From assembly GCA_026826555.1 (NCBI GenBank), contig JAKSZT010053764.1, forward strand, positions 19,727,280-19,791,279: a stretch of 64,000 nt of DNA, given 5' to 3'. The notes beneath the pieces are model-generated. The model ran no database searches, was not told where the DNA came from, and was given only the letters and a program-made list of their open reading frames with translations. Positions 31,925-45,109 of the stretch are shown here, one piece after another (position 1 is the stretch's first letter; every line of letters starts with the position of its first letter). The translations under genes and the position numbers were made by a program. The DNA is from Tolypeutes matacus. Taxonomy: Eukaryota > Chordata > Mammalia > Cingulata > Chlamyphoridae.

Positions 31925-32760
31925 TTAAATGACAAGGAAACAATGAACTTTCTGAGATGTGTTCCATGGATGTTTATTGCTGGCAATCAGTACCAAAACC
32001 TGAAGTCCTGGATTGAGGACTTGGAATCAACCACTCCCCTCCCATCTCAACCTTTGCAACTCGGTGAGAATAATTTTTCTTTTCAATTGGTTTTGAATTA
32101 TAAGCAAAAGCTTTTTAAGTTTGCGTTTAAGATGATAGCCAAGGTGTCCACATTCAAATTTCCTAGCGGGAGTTTCTGGATTTGATAAAGCTTTTCAATC
32201 TGGCACCCTTTGACCTCTGACTGTAGAAACATCCTGTCTGGGAAAAGGGGGCTGGCCCATAGAGGCAAGGTGAAGATCGCAGGTCAGGATAAGCCATTGC
32301 AGAAGGATATACAATGCTGTTGAGACAATGGCTGCAGCCTCTTTTTCGTCAATTAATGTTTTCCCAATTGTCTGTGAGTGCAAATTGAGTGCAAATGATT
32401 CCAGATACTGATGGTTATAGTTCAACAGAATAAATCAGAAAAGCTTCCTATTATCCCTGTTATTATAGGGGTCTGCCTTTTGAACTAACAAAGCACGTAA
32501 TTTTCATTTTATCTCCTCATGGAAGGTCTTGGACAAAACACCCTAATGCATATCTCCCATATGCAAATTGCTTTTGACTTATTCACCCGCATCGTTGATT
32601 TTCTCTTTCCTAACGGCCTCCCCTCCTTTATTAAATCCTGGAAATTCATTTATTACGTTAAGTCAGAACTAGAATCCCTGAAAACAAGCCAAATTAATAA
32701 TGCAATTCATTATCTAGAAGGCTCTTTCTTTCACTGTTTTGTTTACTGAAAAGGAAAGTG
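31925..32760. other. repeat-free block, candidate conserved non-coding element
   Basis: 836 bp with no recognisable repeat. It is dense in homeodomain- and POU-type words: TTAATAATGCAATTCATTAT near 32,693-32,712, CATATGCAAAT near 32,559-32,569, and TCAATTAATG near 32,350-32,359. This resembles developmental enhancers but is inference without alignment. Confidence 0.3.
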
Positions 32761-34769
32761 AAAGGTGAGAGACAGACAAAACAACTACAATAGAGGAAAA
32801 AGATATGAAAGGACAAAAGATGATAAATATAGTAAATAGATTCGAAAGTCTTTCCAATTCTTTTCTCAAAGAGTTTCATCCTTAGTTTCTTTATTAGGCT
32901 TTTACCTATATACATTTATTTTTTTCTACTTTTCAGCAGTGTATGAACCTCTCAGCAGTAGAAAACAATCAGAGATTATACTGAGATGATTCAATAAAAG
33001 ATTTCTAAAAATTTTGGCAAATTCTAGTGGTTTTTGAAACAATGGTAAAATTTAAGACCTTGTAATCCAAATAATCTATTAGCATACCCATTACAGTCGT
33101 GATCATCATTGTCGTCATAGCAATGCCATGTGTTTAGCAAACCCAATGCATTCTAATTTTAATCCTTAAGGCAAGCAAGAGTTTGAATGAGATTCAAATT
33201 ATGGTCTCAAGTATGGATTGAATGCTTTTTCTGGATTTCTATAAAAACTTTGATATTTAGACAAATGAGTTAATTTATTTGCTTTGAAGATACTTAATTA
33301 GCAAACACCAGGAAACTAGAGTAGGCAGCATTCACAAAGGAGCAGAGGACTTAAAAACTGGAATTCCTAGCAACGTAGGAATCGCTGAACAGAACACAAA
33401 GGTTGCTGTTTTGGAGAGGAGTTTTTTGTTTTTTTTTACTGAGTTGGTCTTGTTGAAAGCAGTGTGGCAATATGGGCATGAAACATTTTTGTACTTTCAA
33501 GAGGCCTCCTCTATCTTCCAGACCTTGATGGTGGTGGGGAAGGAGACAAAAGCTTGGAGTGTGGCTTTTATTAAAGGCTTGATAAATATTAGTCTAATCT
33601 AAATCCAAAAAAGTAGATTAGACAACTTTAGGGGACACCATTTACATCATAATTCCTTCCTTCCCACGATGCTTTCAAAATTCTCCTCTATAATCACACT
33701 ATTAGGAAGATATCCCTTTGATTTAACAAGCCTCTGTTTAAAAATAAATAGTTGGGAAGGCTAACATAATAAACAATAGCCAGATATTCATCCAATAGTT
33801 TGAGTTAGTTATCAGATGTGTGTTTCTTACTGATGTCCAATGAAATCTTTGTGGTGAAGAAGCAGGAGTTTGATCAGCAATAATTTGGGGGGAAATAAGA
33901 CACTTTTTAAGGACACAGGGTAGGAAAAAAAGCTTTAAGCAGGGTGCAGAGGTGGAGGCTCTGGAAACAAGGGCACAGAGATCATCTGGAGGGAGAGACA
34001 GAGGGAGGAAATGCCTGGTGGAGGCAGAGTAATGCCTGTTTGTCAACTCTGTCCCTTCCCCAGCTTCTCAAGGTACAATCAGATGGGAGGCAGGTGGGCC
34101 TTTAAGTATCTCCAGCCTCACACTCGGGGGCTCAGCTTCCTTCGCCTTTGCTGTCAGCCTGGCTTTTAGGCTAGTTCTGATAGCTAGGCTTGCACCTCAT
34201 TTCAGAAGCCTGAGCTTCTCTATTTTTTACCCCCAGGCCTCACTTCTCACATGCACCATAGTTATAAAGCTCAACTTTGTCCCTGGGCCAAAGTTATTCT
34301 AATAATAAGCTATTATAAAATATTCTTCTAGGACTGGTCTCTGATCTCCTCTTTTCTTCTCCATCCCTGGCTTTAGCACTCTGCTCACCACCAACGATCC
34401 CCTTAGCCTCATTTTCAACCTCCAAGGATTTTTTCTGTCATCTGCTCATAAATTCTGAAATTTCCTGGTTTTTTTCTCTGGGACCTTTGGTGTATATGAG
34501 GATGCTAGGACTGTGGCTACAGGTGAACCTGTTCCTTGGGTACTCAGTAGGTCCACCTAGCTAAACCTCCTTTGTCAGCTTCTACAGCCTTGATGTGTCA
34601 GTAGCACGTGCCTCATGTAGGAGCATGGGAGGGGTAGGAGGAGGGGAGTAGAGAGGAGGATTTACATGGTCTGCTGCTAGATTCTGCCTCCTTCTCTGAA
34701 CCTGAATAAGAAGAGGGGATAGTATATAGAGACTCCCAAGCTGAGACTTTACCTCTGCGTCTTCCAACC
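32761..34769. other. intergenic, nothing recognised
   Basis: 2 kb of unassigned sequence. No supported repeat, RNA gene or coding exon. The frames 33,411-33,602 and 33,738-34,046 lack domains. Confidence 0.4.
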
Positions 34770-34890
34770 CCTGCCTCTTGCTAGCTGTGTGACCTTGGGC
34801 AAACTACTTGACTTCTCTGAACTTCAAATGCCTCATATTTAAGATAGGCAGAATATTACCTACTTCACAGGATTATTTTGAGAATCAAAT
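34770..34890 (+). repeat. MIR SINE
   Basis: It contains 'gctagctgtgtgaccttgggcaaactacttgacttctctg', 'cctcatatttaagataggcagaat' and 'ttcacaggattattttgagaatcaaatgag', a clear MIR core. Confidence 0.82.
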
Positions 34891-36044
34891 GAGATTATAT
34901 GTATCAATCCTACATATATAGAAAAGGAAGTAGAATATGCAGAATAATAGTTATGACATATTTATTTGCCGTGCCTTGCCAATTCTCCAGGTGTGACAAT
35001 GATCTCTGGTTTATAGCTTTCTCCAGAATGTACCCAGAGTATGAGGGCCAATGTGGAACCTTTCAGAGAGATCCAAATTCAGCACAAGTGGACTGTGTGG
35101 GAAAGAGAAGAGATCACCTTCAGTGTCCTTCCCTTTCACACAAGCAGAGCTTCACTGACATGGGCCACATGGGTGTCCTTAAATTCAGCTCTTAGTTGTT
35201 GTTGTTGTTTGTTTTTTAAAGCCTTCTTATTTGGCTAATGGATATTAAAATATTCTGTTTGCCTACAATGTATACTTTGCTTTTGGCTGCCACTTTCTGA
35301 ACTAATCATTTATTCTAGTCACTATCAACAGCCACAGAGCTAGCATCTCTCCCCATAATCTCCCATGGCATTAATATTTCATGAGTAACAATAGGGAAGG
35401 GCCATATACCAGCTTCTAGAAAAGAATAAAGCCCAGAAAAGAATTAAATAAAATGGCCTGAATACTTACAGGGAAATGTGATAAACCCATAGCCAGTTTT
35501 CTCAGTGGTGTTTTCTAGAAAAGGATTTATTGCACAACAACAAGCTTTTATTTATTCTTCTTTCCAGCAAGCATTTTTACATTATTATTCATTTATTCAT
35601 TCGACAATTCAGTCGGGTATTCGGAGGTGACAGCTTGCCAATTTTTTTTCACAAACATTTTGGACTTTAACATCTTAATCTGTAATCATTGCAGTAATTA
35701 CAAGGGGGTAATGGGTAGGAGGATGTGAAAGAGGTAGCCGCGTTTGCAAGATGCTCATACCAAGAAGAATTGTACTAAATATGTAGCTGTGACATTTGCA
35801 GATGGAACAGTTGAATCTTTGCCTGTTGATGAGTAGCGGGAACAGGGTTATATAGGGCCTCGATGCACTGACCACCCTGAAATATTATCACCTTATGGGA
35901 AATGATCAGACTTGTGCAAGCTAATGTAGTACTTTTCCTCTTGTAGCCTTCCTTTTTAGGGTAGCAGAGAAAGCCCATACCTAATCAATCAATGAATATT
36001 AGGTATCTTCTATGTGCTTAGTGCACTTGAATCCCCATATCCTG
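34891..36044. other. intergenic, nothing recognised
   Basis: 1.15 kb with short overlapping frames only. A (TTG)n run lies at 35,196-35,212 and ATTC words at 35,587-35,604. Confidence 0.4.
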
Positions 36045-36245
36045 CTTTATTCTTCATAGCACTTGCAATTAATATTGTTATATTTCAGTTTATTTGGTCT
36101 ATTATCTATTTACCAATTGGAATGTGAGTTCCTGATGACAAGAACCTTGTTGGGTTTTGTTCACTGCTGTATCCCCATCACCAAGAACAGTGCCTGGCAC
36201 ATAGTAGGGGCACAATAAATATTTCTTGGATGAATGAATGAGGGA
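36045..36245 (+). repeat. L2 LINE 3' end
   Basis: A textbook L2 terminus: 'cttcatagcacttgcaatt', 'gtctattatctatttaccaattggaatgtgag', 'gttcactgctgtatccccatcacc', 'gaacagtgcctggcacatagtagg', then the tail repeat 'gatgaatgaatga'. Confidence 0.88.
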
Positions 36246-36637
36246 TCATTGCATGCTGAGGCAATTTAAAGAATAAGATGTCTTCCCTGATCTCAGTTTA
36301 TAATCCAGTTGAGAAGCAAAACACAGGAATGCCAAGTGAGCCTGCAAAGCAGCACATCAAAAGCTCTTGGTTTCTCTTTAAAGGGGGTTCCCTACAGGTA
36401 ATGACTATGTATTCCTGTGTAGCAGGAAAAAAAAAAACAAAAAAAAAAACAAAACCTGTTGCCATCCTCTTTAAATATTAACCAGTATAAATGAGCTCAC
36501 ACTGCCCTTGATCATGCTTTCCCAAGTCCTGTTTTACTTACTTTGCCTTACTCCATTCCTGACCCCTTTTCCTTTTCCTCTCAAGCTGAGGTTTAGGGAA
36601 TCTCCCGCCTGTCAATGTTACCAATTGGGTTGCCCCC
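36246..36637. other. intergenic with an A-rich tract
   Basis: A-rich run with interspersed C at 36,427-36,452. No gene is supported. Confidence 0.45.
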
Positions 36638-37058
36638 TGTGATAGTTAGGCTAATGTGTCAACTCCGCCAGGTAATTGTGCCCAGTTGTTTGGCCAAGCA
36701 AGCACTGGACTAATTGTAATACAAGGACAATTATGGGCTTTAGTCATCAGTGAGTTTACTGCATAGATGGCTGATTACATCTTCATCAACCAGGGAAATT
36801 GCCCTCAGCAATGAGTGATGCTTTATCCAATCAGTTGAATGCCTTAAAAGGGGAAGTGATTTCAGCATTCAGGGAGAGTTTCCCAGCTCGCCTTTGGACA
36901 GCCAACATTTCCTAGAAACTCATCAAAGACCTTCAGCCTGCCTGCAGAACCTGGACTTGTGCATCCCCACGGTCACGTGAGAGACTCCTATAAAATCTCA
37001 TACTATTTACAGGTATCTCCTGTTGATTCTGTTTCCCTAGAGAACCCTGACTCATACA
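36638..37058 (+). mobile_element. ERVL/MaLR-type solo LTR with TSD
   Basis: The 421-bp element begins TGTGATAGTTAGGC and ends CTGACTCATACA. GCCCCC at 36,632-36,637 and 37,059-37,064 flanks it (6 matching bases, possibly 5 plus chance). Blocks 'gtgtcaactccgcca', 'cccagttgtttggccaa', 'atccaatcagttgaatgcctta', 'cacgtgagagactcc' and 'ctgtttccctagagaaccctgac' match the ERVL LTR type widespread in mammals. No internal region. Confidence 0.82.
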
Positions 37059-37064
37059 GCCCCC

Positions 37065-37578
37065 TTTCTATCACCATTAAATAACTGCAGAGAGGGCTTG
37101 ATACAAATGCATCCCTAAAAGGAATATCTTCAATTATATCTCCTGAATCGTGTTATAAAAAGTAAAATAAGTCCTTAGGCTTTTAGTAGAAATTTTATGG
37201 GAAAATGTTTCCATTGTCAGATAGCTTTGGGGAATACAGAGTTAATCAAAGTCATCCCAATAGATGGTCTCCAACTCTTTAGTGTCCTGGTACTGGTGTA
37301 CATTTGAGTATCTGGGAAAGAGCCATAGTATGTAATGGGTATAACCCCTAAATTTATTTGACTATGGGATCTTTGGCTCCTTAAAAGCACATTATCTCTT
37401 TCTGGCATTGGGACATAAATTAGGAAATACTGGTCTTTGAGTTTTGTGGGGAAAGGGCATGTAGAGGTTGTTAGCCTGAGTCAGGCCTTTTAGCATTTGA
37501 AGATTGACTGGTTGGTTACCACTAATTGGTTAGGAATTACACAATGTTGAAATTCATAAAGCAACAACCGTAAGAATT
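37065..37578. other. intergenic, nothing recognised
   Basis: About 510 bp without features I can name. Confidence 0.4.
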
Positions 37579-37935
37579 CATAAGCGGACATGGCTCAAGC
37601 AGTTGGGTGCCCACCTCCCACATGGGAGATCCTGTGTTCAGTTCCCAGTGCCTCCTAAAGAAGACGAACAAGACAGAGAGCAGACGTGAAGGGCTGGCAT
37701 GAAGGGCTGGTGTAACAAGATGATGCAATGAGGAGAAACAATGAGAAACACAACAGGCAAGGAACAGATGTGGCTCAAGTGATTGGGCACCTCCCTCCCA
37801 CATGGGAGGTCCCAGGTTTGGTTCCTGGTGCCTCCTAAAAGAAGACAAGCACAAAACGAACAAACACAGAGAGCAGACGGTGAGCGCAAACAACGAGGGG
37901 GGAGGGGAGAAATAAATAAATCTTTAAAAAAAAAA
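37579..37935 (+). mobile_element. dimeric DAS-type SINE
   Basis: Two tRNA-like heads lie in one element: 37,585-37,660 ('ggctcaagcagttgggtgcc', 'gttcagttcccagtgcctcc') and 37,766-37,840 ('ggctcaagtgattgggcacc', 'ggtttggttcctggtgcctcc'). The linker is rich in 'agacagagagcagac' and 'gatgatgcaatgagg' words, and a tail 'gagaaataaataaatctttaaaa' follows. This is the long dimeric DAS layout. AATTCA words flank it as a weak target duplication. The antisense frame 37,537-37,893 is SINE-derived. Confidence 0.88.
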
Positions 37936-40374
37936 ATTCAGAAGTGGGAGAATCAAGATTTCAGGAAAGAGGTGGGAGGGAGCTGGGCTTCAAATGATAA
38001 ACAGGATATGGATAGAGGAAAAGAAAAGGAAATTTCAAGTGTGGGAAAAATTAAAGACTAGGAGGGGCATGATGGTGAGTATTTTTATCCTCAAAATTTA
38101 AATTGCTTATGTCCATGAAAATTCAGTGGGACTATGATTAAAGCATTCTAGCACACAGTTCTATTTTTCCCAACTAATTCAATGTGTTAGTCTGAGCCCT
38201 CCGAAGCAGGCACCAAGACAGGATTAAATGTGTAAGGATATGGTTTTTTTTAGGGAAAATTCCTGGGCAAAGGAAAATGGGGGATAAAACTGGGGAACAT
38301 TGGGAAAGCCATCAGACCATTACAAAAGTCTGACCCCAGTGGAGGAGAAAAGGAAGGAAAGTTAGGTGGAATCATTCTAAACTGCCATGCTGTCAAAGAA
38401 AGGTGCAGCAATACCATCAGGGAGTCCTGGAGTCCATGTCAGCTGTCAGAAGGGTCCCTTGTCTCCCAGGACTAGGCCTGCCTTAGGATTCCTGCTACCT
38501 TCATTCAGTTCCTGACCAGAGCAGCCCATGGGAAGCATGTCCTTGGTGCAAATATGACAATGGATTATAGAGCTCAGCTGCTAGGACCCTTGATCAATTA
38601 GGCTCCCTGTAGTTGAAGGTCTGAAAAGCACATTTTCATGGCACCATACTTCAGAAACAGATCTTTAAAAGAGTGAGCTAACCTACATATGAAGAACAAA
38701 CTGCCTAGAAACCCGAGGTTATACAAATGAAATGAGTGAGAAAGGCAGGGCAACGTCTAATGAGAATGTCTGTAGACCTTGTCTGGAAACAACAAGGAGT
38801 ATCTTTCTACTTCTCATTTCCTGATCCTCCAGGTAAGAATATCTTAACTCCTCCAGGGGTAGATAAAGTTATTATGGGGTCTGAAGCTTCTATAATTGGT
38901 GTTGGGGATGGGGAATGGACTATCATTAAGAAAAAATATATAAATTACAAGTACAAAATTGCCAGGGCTTCTCCCGGGACCTTGGAAGGGGCCCCTGCAA
39001 GTGAGAGGCCAATTTAAACCTCATTTGCTCCGTGATAAATCTATCCAGTTCATCTGCAAAATATGGATAAGAGATTTGGAATATATTACATGAGCATATT
39101 AAAAAATAATTCATTGCTGATTGATTCATGAAAATATAAAATGTCTCACAAGTGCTTAATTATCTAAACTGTGTGTACTTTCTGCTGTTAAGAGAAAGCT
39201 GATGAGAGATGGAGAGGGAGAGCCACTGAGCTTAATGCAGAGAATGGCCTGGCATGTACTCCAAGGCGGAGCTGCTCAGCTCCTGACACAGATCCAGGAA
39301 GACAAGTTCTCAAAACCCAGCTCCCATCACAGTCCTTGGAGGGGATCACAGCATGCCTTTGGGTGTCTCTGGAGGGACACAAAACAAGGAAACCAGGGGA
39401 AACCTGCAGCACACAAAAAATAATTGTTCTTTCAGCCAAATACAGAAATGGAGTGCAAAAGACAGTAAAAAGTCCTGACAGCTGAAATTAACACACCTGT
39501 GTTTATTTGTAAAGGTCCAGGGCTGACAAGGGGTTTCCCAGGGTTCTTGGAGGATGCACAACTACTCAAAAAAAATGAAACAATGAAAGGAATAAAACAA
39601 GAGAGTGAAAATAAATAAAGAAGGAATGGGGAAGAAAAAGGGACAAGGGAATGAAGACATAAAAGGAAAAAGATTAGGGAAGAAACAGGAAGAGAAAGGG
39701 AAGGATGGAATGTCTAGAAAGGTTACAGTTGTAGCTCTGGTGGGTCTACTGGCCTAACTGCGCCTGGACCTTTTTAACATCATTGGAAGATAGACTATGA
39801 TCCAAGATATTAGACATATACAAATCTGGTTAGAGGCAGTCTGATACTGAATATGGTTTTGCTGTAATTCTAATAACCCAAAAGTCTCCATCTGTATGGG
39901 GTTCTCTCATCTTTTCAATCCATTCCAATATTCCACTTCTGGGATAGTCTTGATACTATGACACTCCCCAAATCAGAATGGAGTGAAACTCTACTGCCTG
40001 TCATACAAGTTCAAACCTCTCCTTCAGGCATAACCTTCCACCACTTATTTCCCCCACCCCCACCTCATTTCTCACTGTCTCTCTCCGGCACTTTATCAAT
40101 CATTTTTTAAATTCATATTTTATTTCAAATTCAAAAAATTAAAATAACAGACAAAAGGCAGCTCAACAAGTTATGGAAGCATTACTCCTAAAAAGTTCTG
40201 TCCAGGTACTTTTATCTCATCAAACTCAATTGTTCCTCCAGTGTTCAGAAAGATACACAAATGAACACAGATTAATAAGGAGACCTTGTTCATGTCATTT
40301 AACTAATGAAAAAAATGAAGAAAAAAACATGCTTAATCATATTCTTATCTCACAAAACCAGACCCATATTCTTT
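37936..40374. other. intergenic; one unassigned repeat-like block
   Basis: Positions 38,185-38,620 start 'gtgttagtctgagccctccgaagcag' and resemble an old LTR or transposon edge, family unknown. Positions 39,560-39,715 are strongly purine-rich on the plus strand (GAAA, AGGA, GGGAA words). No gene is supported: the frames 38,736-39,017 and 39,188-39,439 have no domain. Confidence 0.4.
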
Positions 40375-41404
40375 TTTTTTACCTTTAGCATTAGGATAAT
40401 ACCTTCTTTGTTATTGCTAAAAAAAGAATATTACAATATTAACTATAGTCTATAAATTACACTAGTTATATTTTCCCATGTATCACACTTTGTTGTAGAA
40501 TATTCCTGTGTTTATATTACCCATAATCTTTATCTACCACCAGAATCACTGTTATAAATAAATAAATAAATAAATAAAAATTTTAAGTACTTTGAGAGCA
40601 GAATCACTATTATACATTCTCTAATATCCTCCAGTTATCCTCCAACTAACATTAACCTTCCTAGACTACTCGTTTCAGCCACAGTCAGACCCATAAATCA
40701 ACAGTGTTTGTTACACTCATTATAATGTGTTACCATCAAGTCCACCCATTACCACATACTTACAATTGACCTTATTAAACATTCTGCATACATCCAGCAT
40801 AAGCTCCCTTTACTCAACCTATATTCCATCTCCTACCAACCTACACTTCATAGTCCATCTCCATAAGTCTACTGGTATTTAGTTCATTTCAGTAAGATCA
40901 TACGATATTTGTCCTTTTGTGTATGGCTTATTTCATGCAACATAATGTCCTCAAGTTTCCTCCATGTTGTCATGTGCTTCCCCAATTGATTTATTCTCAC
41001 AACTGAATAGTATTCCATCATACACACACGCACACATATACACACACACATACACACCACATTTTGTTTATCCATTCATCTGTTGACAGACACTTAGGTT
41101 GTATCCATCTTTTAGCAATTGTGAGTAACGTTGCTATGAACATCGGTGTGCAAATGTCTGTTCACTTCCTTGCTTTCACTTAATATATTCTTAGTAGTGG
41201 GATTGCTGGATCATATGGTAGTTCTATATTTCGTTTCCTGAGGCACTGCTAAATTGTCTTCCACAGAAGCTGCAGCATTATACATTCCCATCAACAGAGA
41301 AGGGGTGTTCTATTTCTTTACATCCTCTCCGGCACTTACAGTTTTCTGTTTTTTTAAATAATGGCCATTCTCCATGGTGTGAGATGATATACCATTGTAG
41401 TTTT

Positions 41405-41606
41405 TTTTGTTGTTGTTTGTTTTGTTTTGTTTTTTAAAGATTTTATTTATTTATTCATTTATCCCCCCCTTGCTGCTTGTGCTCGCTGGGTCAGCTAACC
41501 ACGCCGTGCGGGCGGGCTTGCCTTCACCAGGAGGCCCCGGGAACCGAACCCGGGGCCTCCCATATGGTAAATGGGAGCCCTACTGATTGAGCCACAGCCG
41601 CTTCCC
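41405..41606 (-). mobile_element. DAS-type SINE with 15-bp TSD, inside L1
   Basis: It reads reversed: T-rich tail (41,405-41,450), 'atttattcatttatcccccc', 'gcttgtgctcgctgggtcag', a CG-rich block, and the tRNA-like head ('gaaccgaacccgggg', 'ttgagccacagccgcttcc'). TACCATTGTAGTTTT at 41,390-41,404 and 41,607-41,621 is a perfect duplication. The L1 sequence continues across it, so the SINE is younger. Confidence 0.92.
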
Positions 41607-42739
41607 TACCATTGTAGTTTTGATCTGCATTCCCCTAATAGCTAGTGATGTTGAGTATCTTTTCATGTGTCTTTTGGCCATTTGTATTTCTACTTCAGAA
41701 AAAATATATTCAAATATTTTGCCCATTTTTTAAATGGATTGCTTGTCATTTTTGTCATTAAGTTGTGTGATTTCTTTATATAACATGGAAATCACACCCT
41801 TGTCAGATATGTGGTTTCTGAAGAATTTTTCCCATTGTGTTGGCTGCCTTTTCACCTTCTTAAAAAAATCATTTGAAGTTCAAAAGTGTTTAATTTTGAG
41901 GCAGTTCCATTTATCTATTTTTTTTTTTACTTTTGTTGCTCATGCCTTGGGTGTAAGGCCCAAGAAATCAGCACCATAAGACCTTGAAGACATTTCCTTA
42001 TATTTTCTTCTAGGAGTTTTATGGTTCTAGTTTTATATTTAGTTCCTTGATCCATTTTGAATTAGTTTTTATATAAGGTGTGAGATAGGCACCCTCTTTC
42101 TTTCTTTTAGATATGGATATCCAGTTTTCCAAGCAACATTTGTTGAATAAGCTGTGTTGACCCAAGTGAGTAGGTTTGACAGCCTTGTCAAAACTCACTG
42201 GACCATAGATGTTAGCTTCTATTTCTGAACTCTTGATTCTATTCCATTGGACAATCTGTCTTTATGCCAGTACCATTCTGTTTTTACCACTGTAGCTAAA
42301 TATGCTTTAAAATTGAGAAGTTGGAGTCCTCTGACTTCATTCTTCATTTTAAAGATATTTTTGGCTTTTCAGGGGCCCTTACCCTTCCAGATAAATTTGA
42401 TAATTGGCTTTTCCAATTCTATAAAGAAGGATATTGGAATTTTTATGGAATTGCATTAAATCTGTAGAACAGTTTGGGTAGAATTGATATCTTAATGATG
42501 TTTAGTCTTCTCATTCAGGAACATGAAATATACTTCAATTTATTTAGATCATTGTTGGTTTCTTCTAGCAATGTTTTATAGTTTTCTGAATACAGGTCCT
42601 TTATATCTTTGATTAAGTTTATTCCTAAATATTTGATTCTATTAGTTGCTATTGTAAATGGAATTTTTTTTCTGACTTTCTTCTCAGATTGCTCATTAGT
42701 ACTGTATAGAAAAGCTACTGATTTTGTGGTATTAATCTT

Positions 42740-43045
42740 TTATCCCACCACTTTGCTGAAATCATCTGTAAGTTCTAATAATTTTGTGGTGGATTTTTCA
42801 GGATTTTCCAAGAGGATCATATAATCAGTACATAGCAAAAGTTTTGCTTCTTCCTTTCCTATTTGGATGCCGTTTATTTCTTTTTCTTCCCTATTTGCTC
42901 TAGCTAAAACTTCTAGCACAGTGTTGAATAACAGTGGAAAGAGTGGACATCCTTGTCTTGTTCCCAATCTCAACAGGAAAGCTTTCATTCTTTCACCATT
43001 GAGTACAATGTTAGCAGTGGGTTTTTCATATATGTACTTTATCAT
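42740..43045 (-). pseudogene. L1 ORF2 reverse-transcriptase fragment
   Basis: The open stretch carries RT signatures '[14 protein letters not shown]' (residues about 28-41) and '[12 protein letters not shown]' where FADD is expected (residues about 64-75), followed by '[13 protein letters not shown]'. Loss of the conserved aspartate pair means no polymerase activity. It belongs to the larger L1 and is not an independent gene. Confidence 0.88.
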
Positions 43046-43312
43046 GTTGAGAAAATTTCCTTCTATTCTTTCAGAGTGTTTTTATCAAGAAAGGATGTTG
43101 TATTTTGTCAAATGTCTTCTCTGCATCTATTGAGATGACCTTGTGATTTTTCTTTGATTTATTAATGTGGTATATTACATTGATTGACTTTATGTTGAAC
43201 CACACTTGCATACATGGTATAAAGCCCACTTGATTGTGTTGTATAATTTTTTAAATGTGTTTTTGGATTGGGTTAGCAAGTATTTTGTTGAGAATTTTTG
43301 CCTCTATATTCA

Positions 43313-43507
43313 TTAGAGAAATTGGTCTGTACTTTTCTTTTTTTGAAATATCTTCATTTGGCTTTGAATGTTAGCTTCATAGAATGAGTTTGGTAGCATT
43401 CCTTCCTTTTCAAGTTTTTGGAAGACTTTGAGCAATATTGGTATTAGATCTTCTTTAAATGATTGGTAGAATTCACCTGTGAAGCCATCTGGTTCTGGAC
43501 TTTTCAT
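43313..43507 (-). pseudogene. L1 ORF2 fragment upstream of the RT core
   Basis: The open stretch contains '[20 protein letters not shown]', the L1 segment just before the reverse-transcriptase fingers. It is broken from 42,740-43,045 by stops or a frame change. Confidence 0.85.
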
Positions 43508-43904
43508 TTTGGAGAGGTTTTTGATGACTGTTTCAATTTCTTTACTTGTGATTGGTTTGTTGAGGTCTTCTATGGCTAACGGATGAGTAAGCGATTAATG
43601 ATTTTAGGTCTGTTTGGCGTAGACAAATTGATTTATTCTAGGGTCAGTATGTTTTTTGTGTGTGTGTTTCCAGGAATTTGTCCATTTCATCAATGTTGTC
43701 TAGTTTGTTGGCATACAGTTGTTCACAACATCCTCTTATAATCTCTTATTTCTGCTGGGTCACAGGTTATGTCCCCCTCTTATTTCTGATTTTATTTACT
43801 TGTATCTTCTCTCTTTTTTTTCTTTGTTGGTCTAGCTAACGGTTTGTTGATTTTGTTCATCTTCTCGAAGAACCACCTTTTAATTCTGCTGATTCTCTCT
43901 ATTG

Positions 43905-43935
<31 letters not shown>

Positions 43936-44355
43936 GCCATTTCATTTATTTCTACTTTAATCTGCACTACTTATTTCTTTCTGCTTGCTTTGGGATTGAT
44001 TTGCTCTACTTTTTCTAGTTCCTCCAGGTGTGCAGTTAGGTCTCTGATTTTAGCTCTTTCTTCTTTTTTAATATAAGCAGCGAGGGCTATAAACGTCCCT
44101 CTCAGCACTGCCTTTGCTGCATCCTATAAGTTTTGATACATTGTGTTCTCATTTTCATTTATCTTGAGGTATTTACAGATTTCTCTTATAATTTCTTCTT
44201 TTATCCACTGATTATTTAAGAGTATTTTATGTAATCTCCATATATTTGTGAATTTTCTCTTTTTCTACCTGTTATTAATTTCCAGCTTTATTCCAATATG
44301 ATCTGAGAAAGTGTTTTGTATAATTTCAGTGTTTTTAAAAATATTGAAATCTGAC

Positions 44356-44613
44356 TTATGTCCTAGCATGTGGTTTATCCTGGGGAAAGATCCATGAGCA
44401 TTTGAGAAGAATGTATATCCTGCTCTTTTGGAGTATACTGCCATAAATGTCTTTCAGGTCTAGTTCATTTATAATATTATTCAAGTTCTCTGTTTCCTTA
44501 TTCATCCTCTGTTCAGATATTCTCTCTAATGCTGAGAGTGGTATATTGATGTTTTCAACTATTATTGCAGAGATGTCTAATTCTCCCTTCAGTTTTGACA
44601 GTGTGCATCTCAT
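44356..44613 (-). pseudogene. L1 ORF2 endonuclease-domain fragment
   Basis: The frame includes 'INIPLSALERISEQRMNKET' and 'NELDLKDIYG', as in the AP-endonuclease-like N-terminal domain of L1 ORF2. The usual GDFN catalytic motif is degraded. Confidence 0.8.
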
Positions 44614-45109
44614 GTATTTTGGGCATCTGTGCTAGGTGTGTAAATATTTATTGTTGTTATTTCTTCTTGGTGAATTTTCCCTTTTATTAATATATAGTAA
44701 CCTTTTTCATCGTGTATACAGTTTTGCATTTAAAATCTATTTTATCTGATATTAGTATCACTACTCCAGCTCTTCTTTGATTACTATTTGCATGGAATAT
44801 CTTTTTTAACCTTTCACTTTCTGCCTGATTGTGTCCTTGCATCTACGGTGACTCTCTTGTAGACAGCATATAGATGGCTCATGTTTTTTTATCCATTCTA
44901 TCAGCCTATGTCTTTTAATTGGGAAATTTAATCCATTAACATTCGGTGTTACTGCTGTAAAGGTATTACTTACTTCATCTATTTTATCCCTTGGCTTTCT
45001 GTTGTCATATCTTACTAGTGTCTGTCTTTTAACCCTTTCATTTTCTCTTACTTATTCTTCATTTCTACACTCTTCTTCAGGGCTCTCACCCTTGTCTTTT
45101 CCTTTTAGG

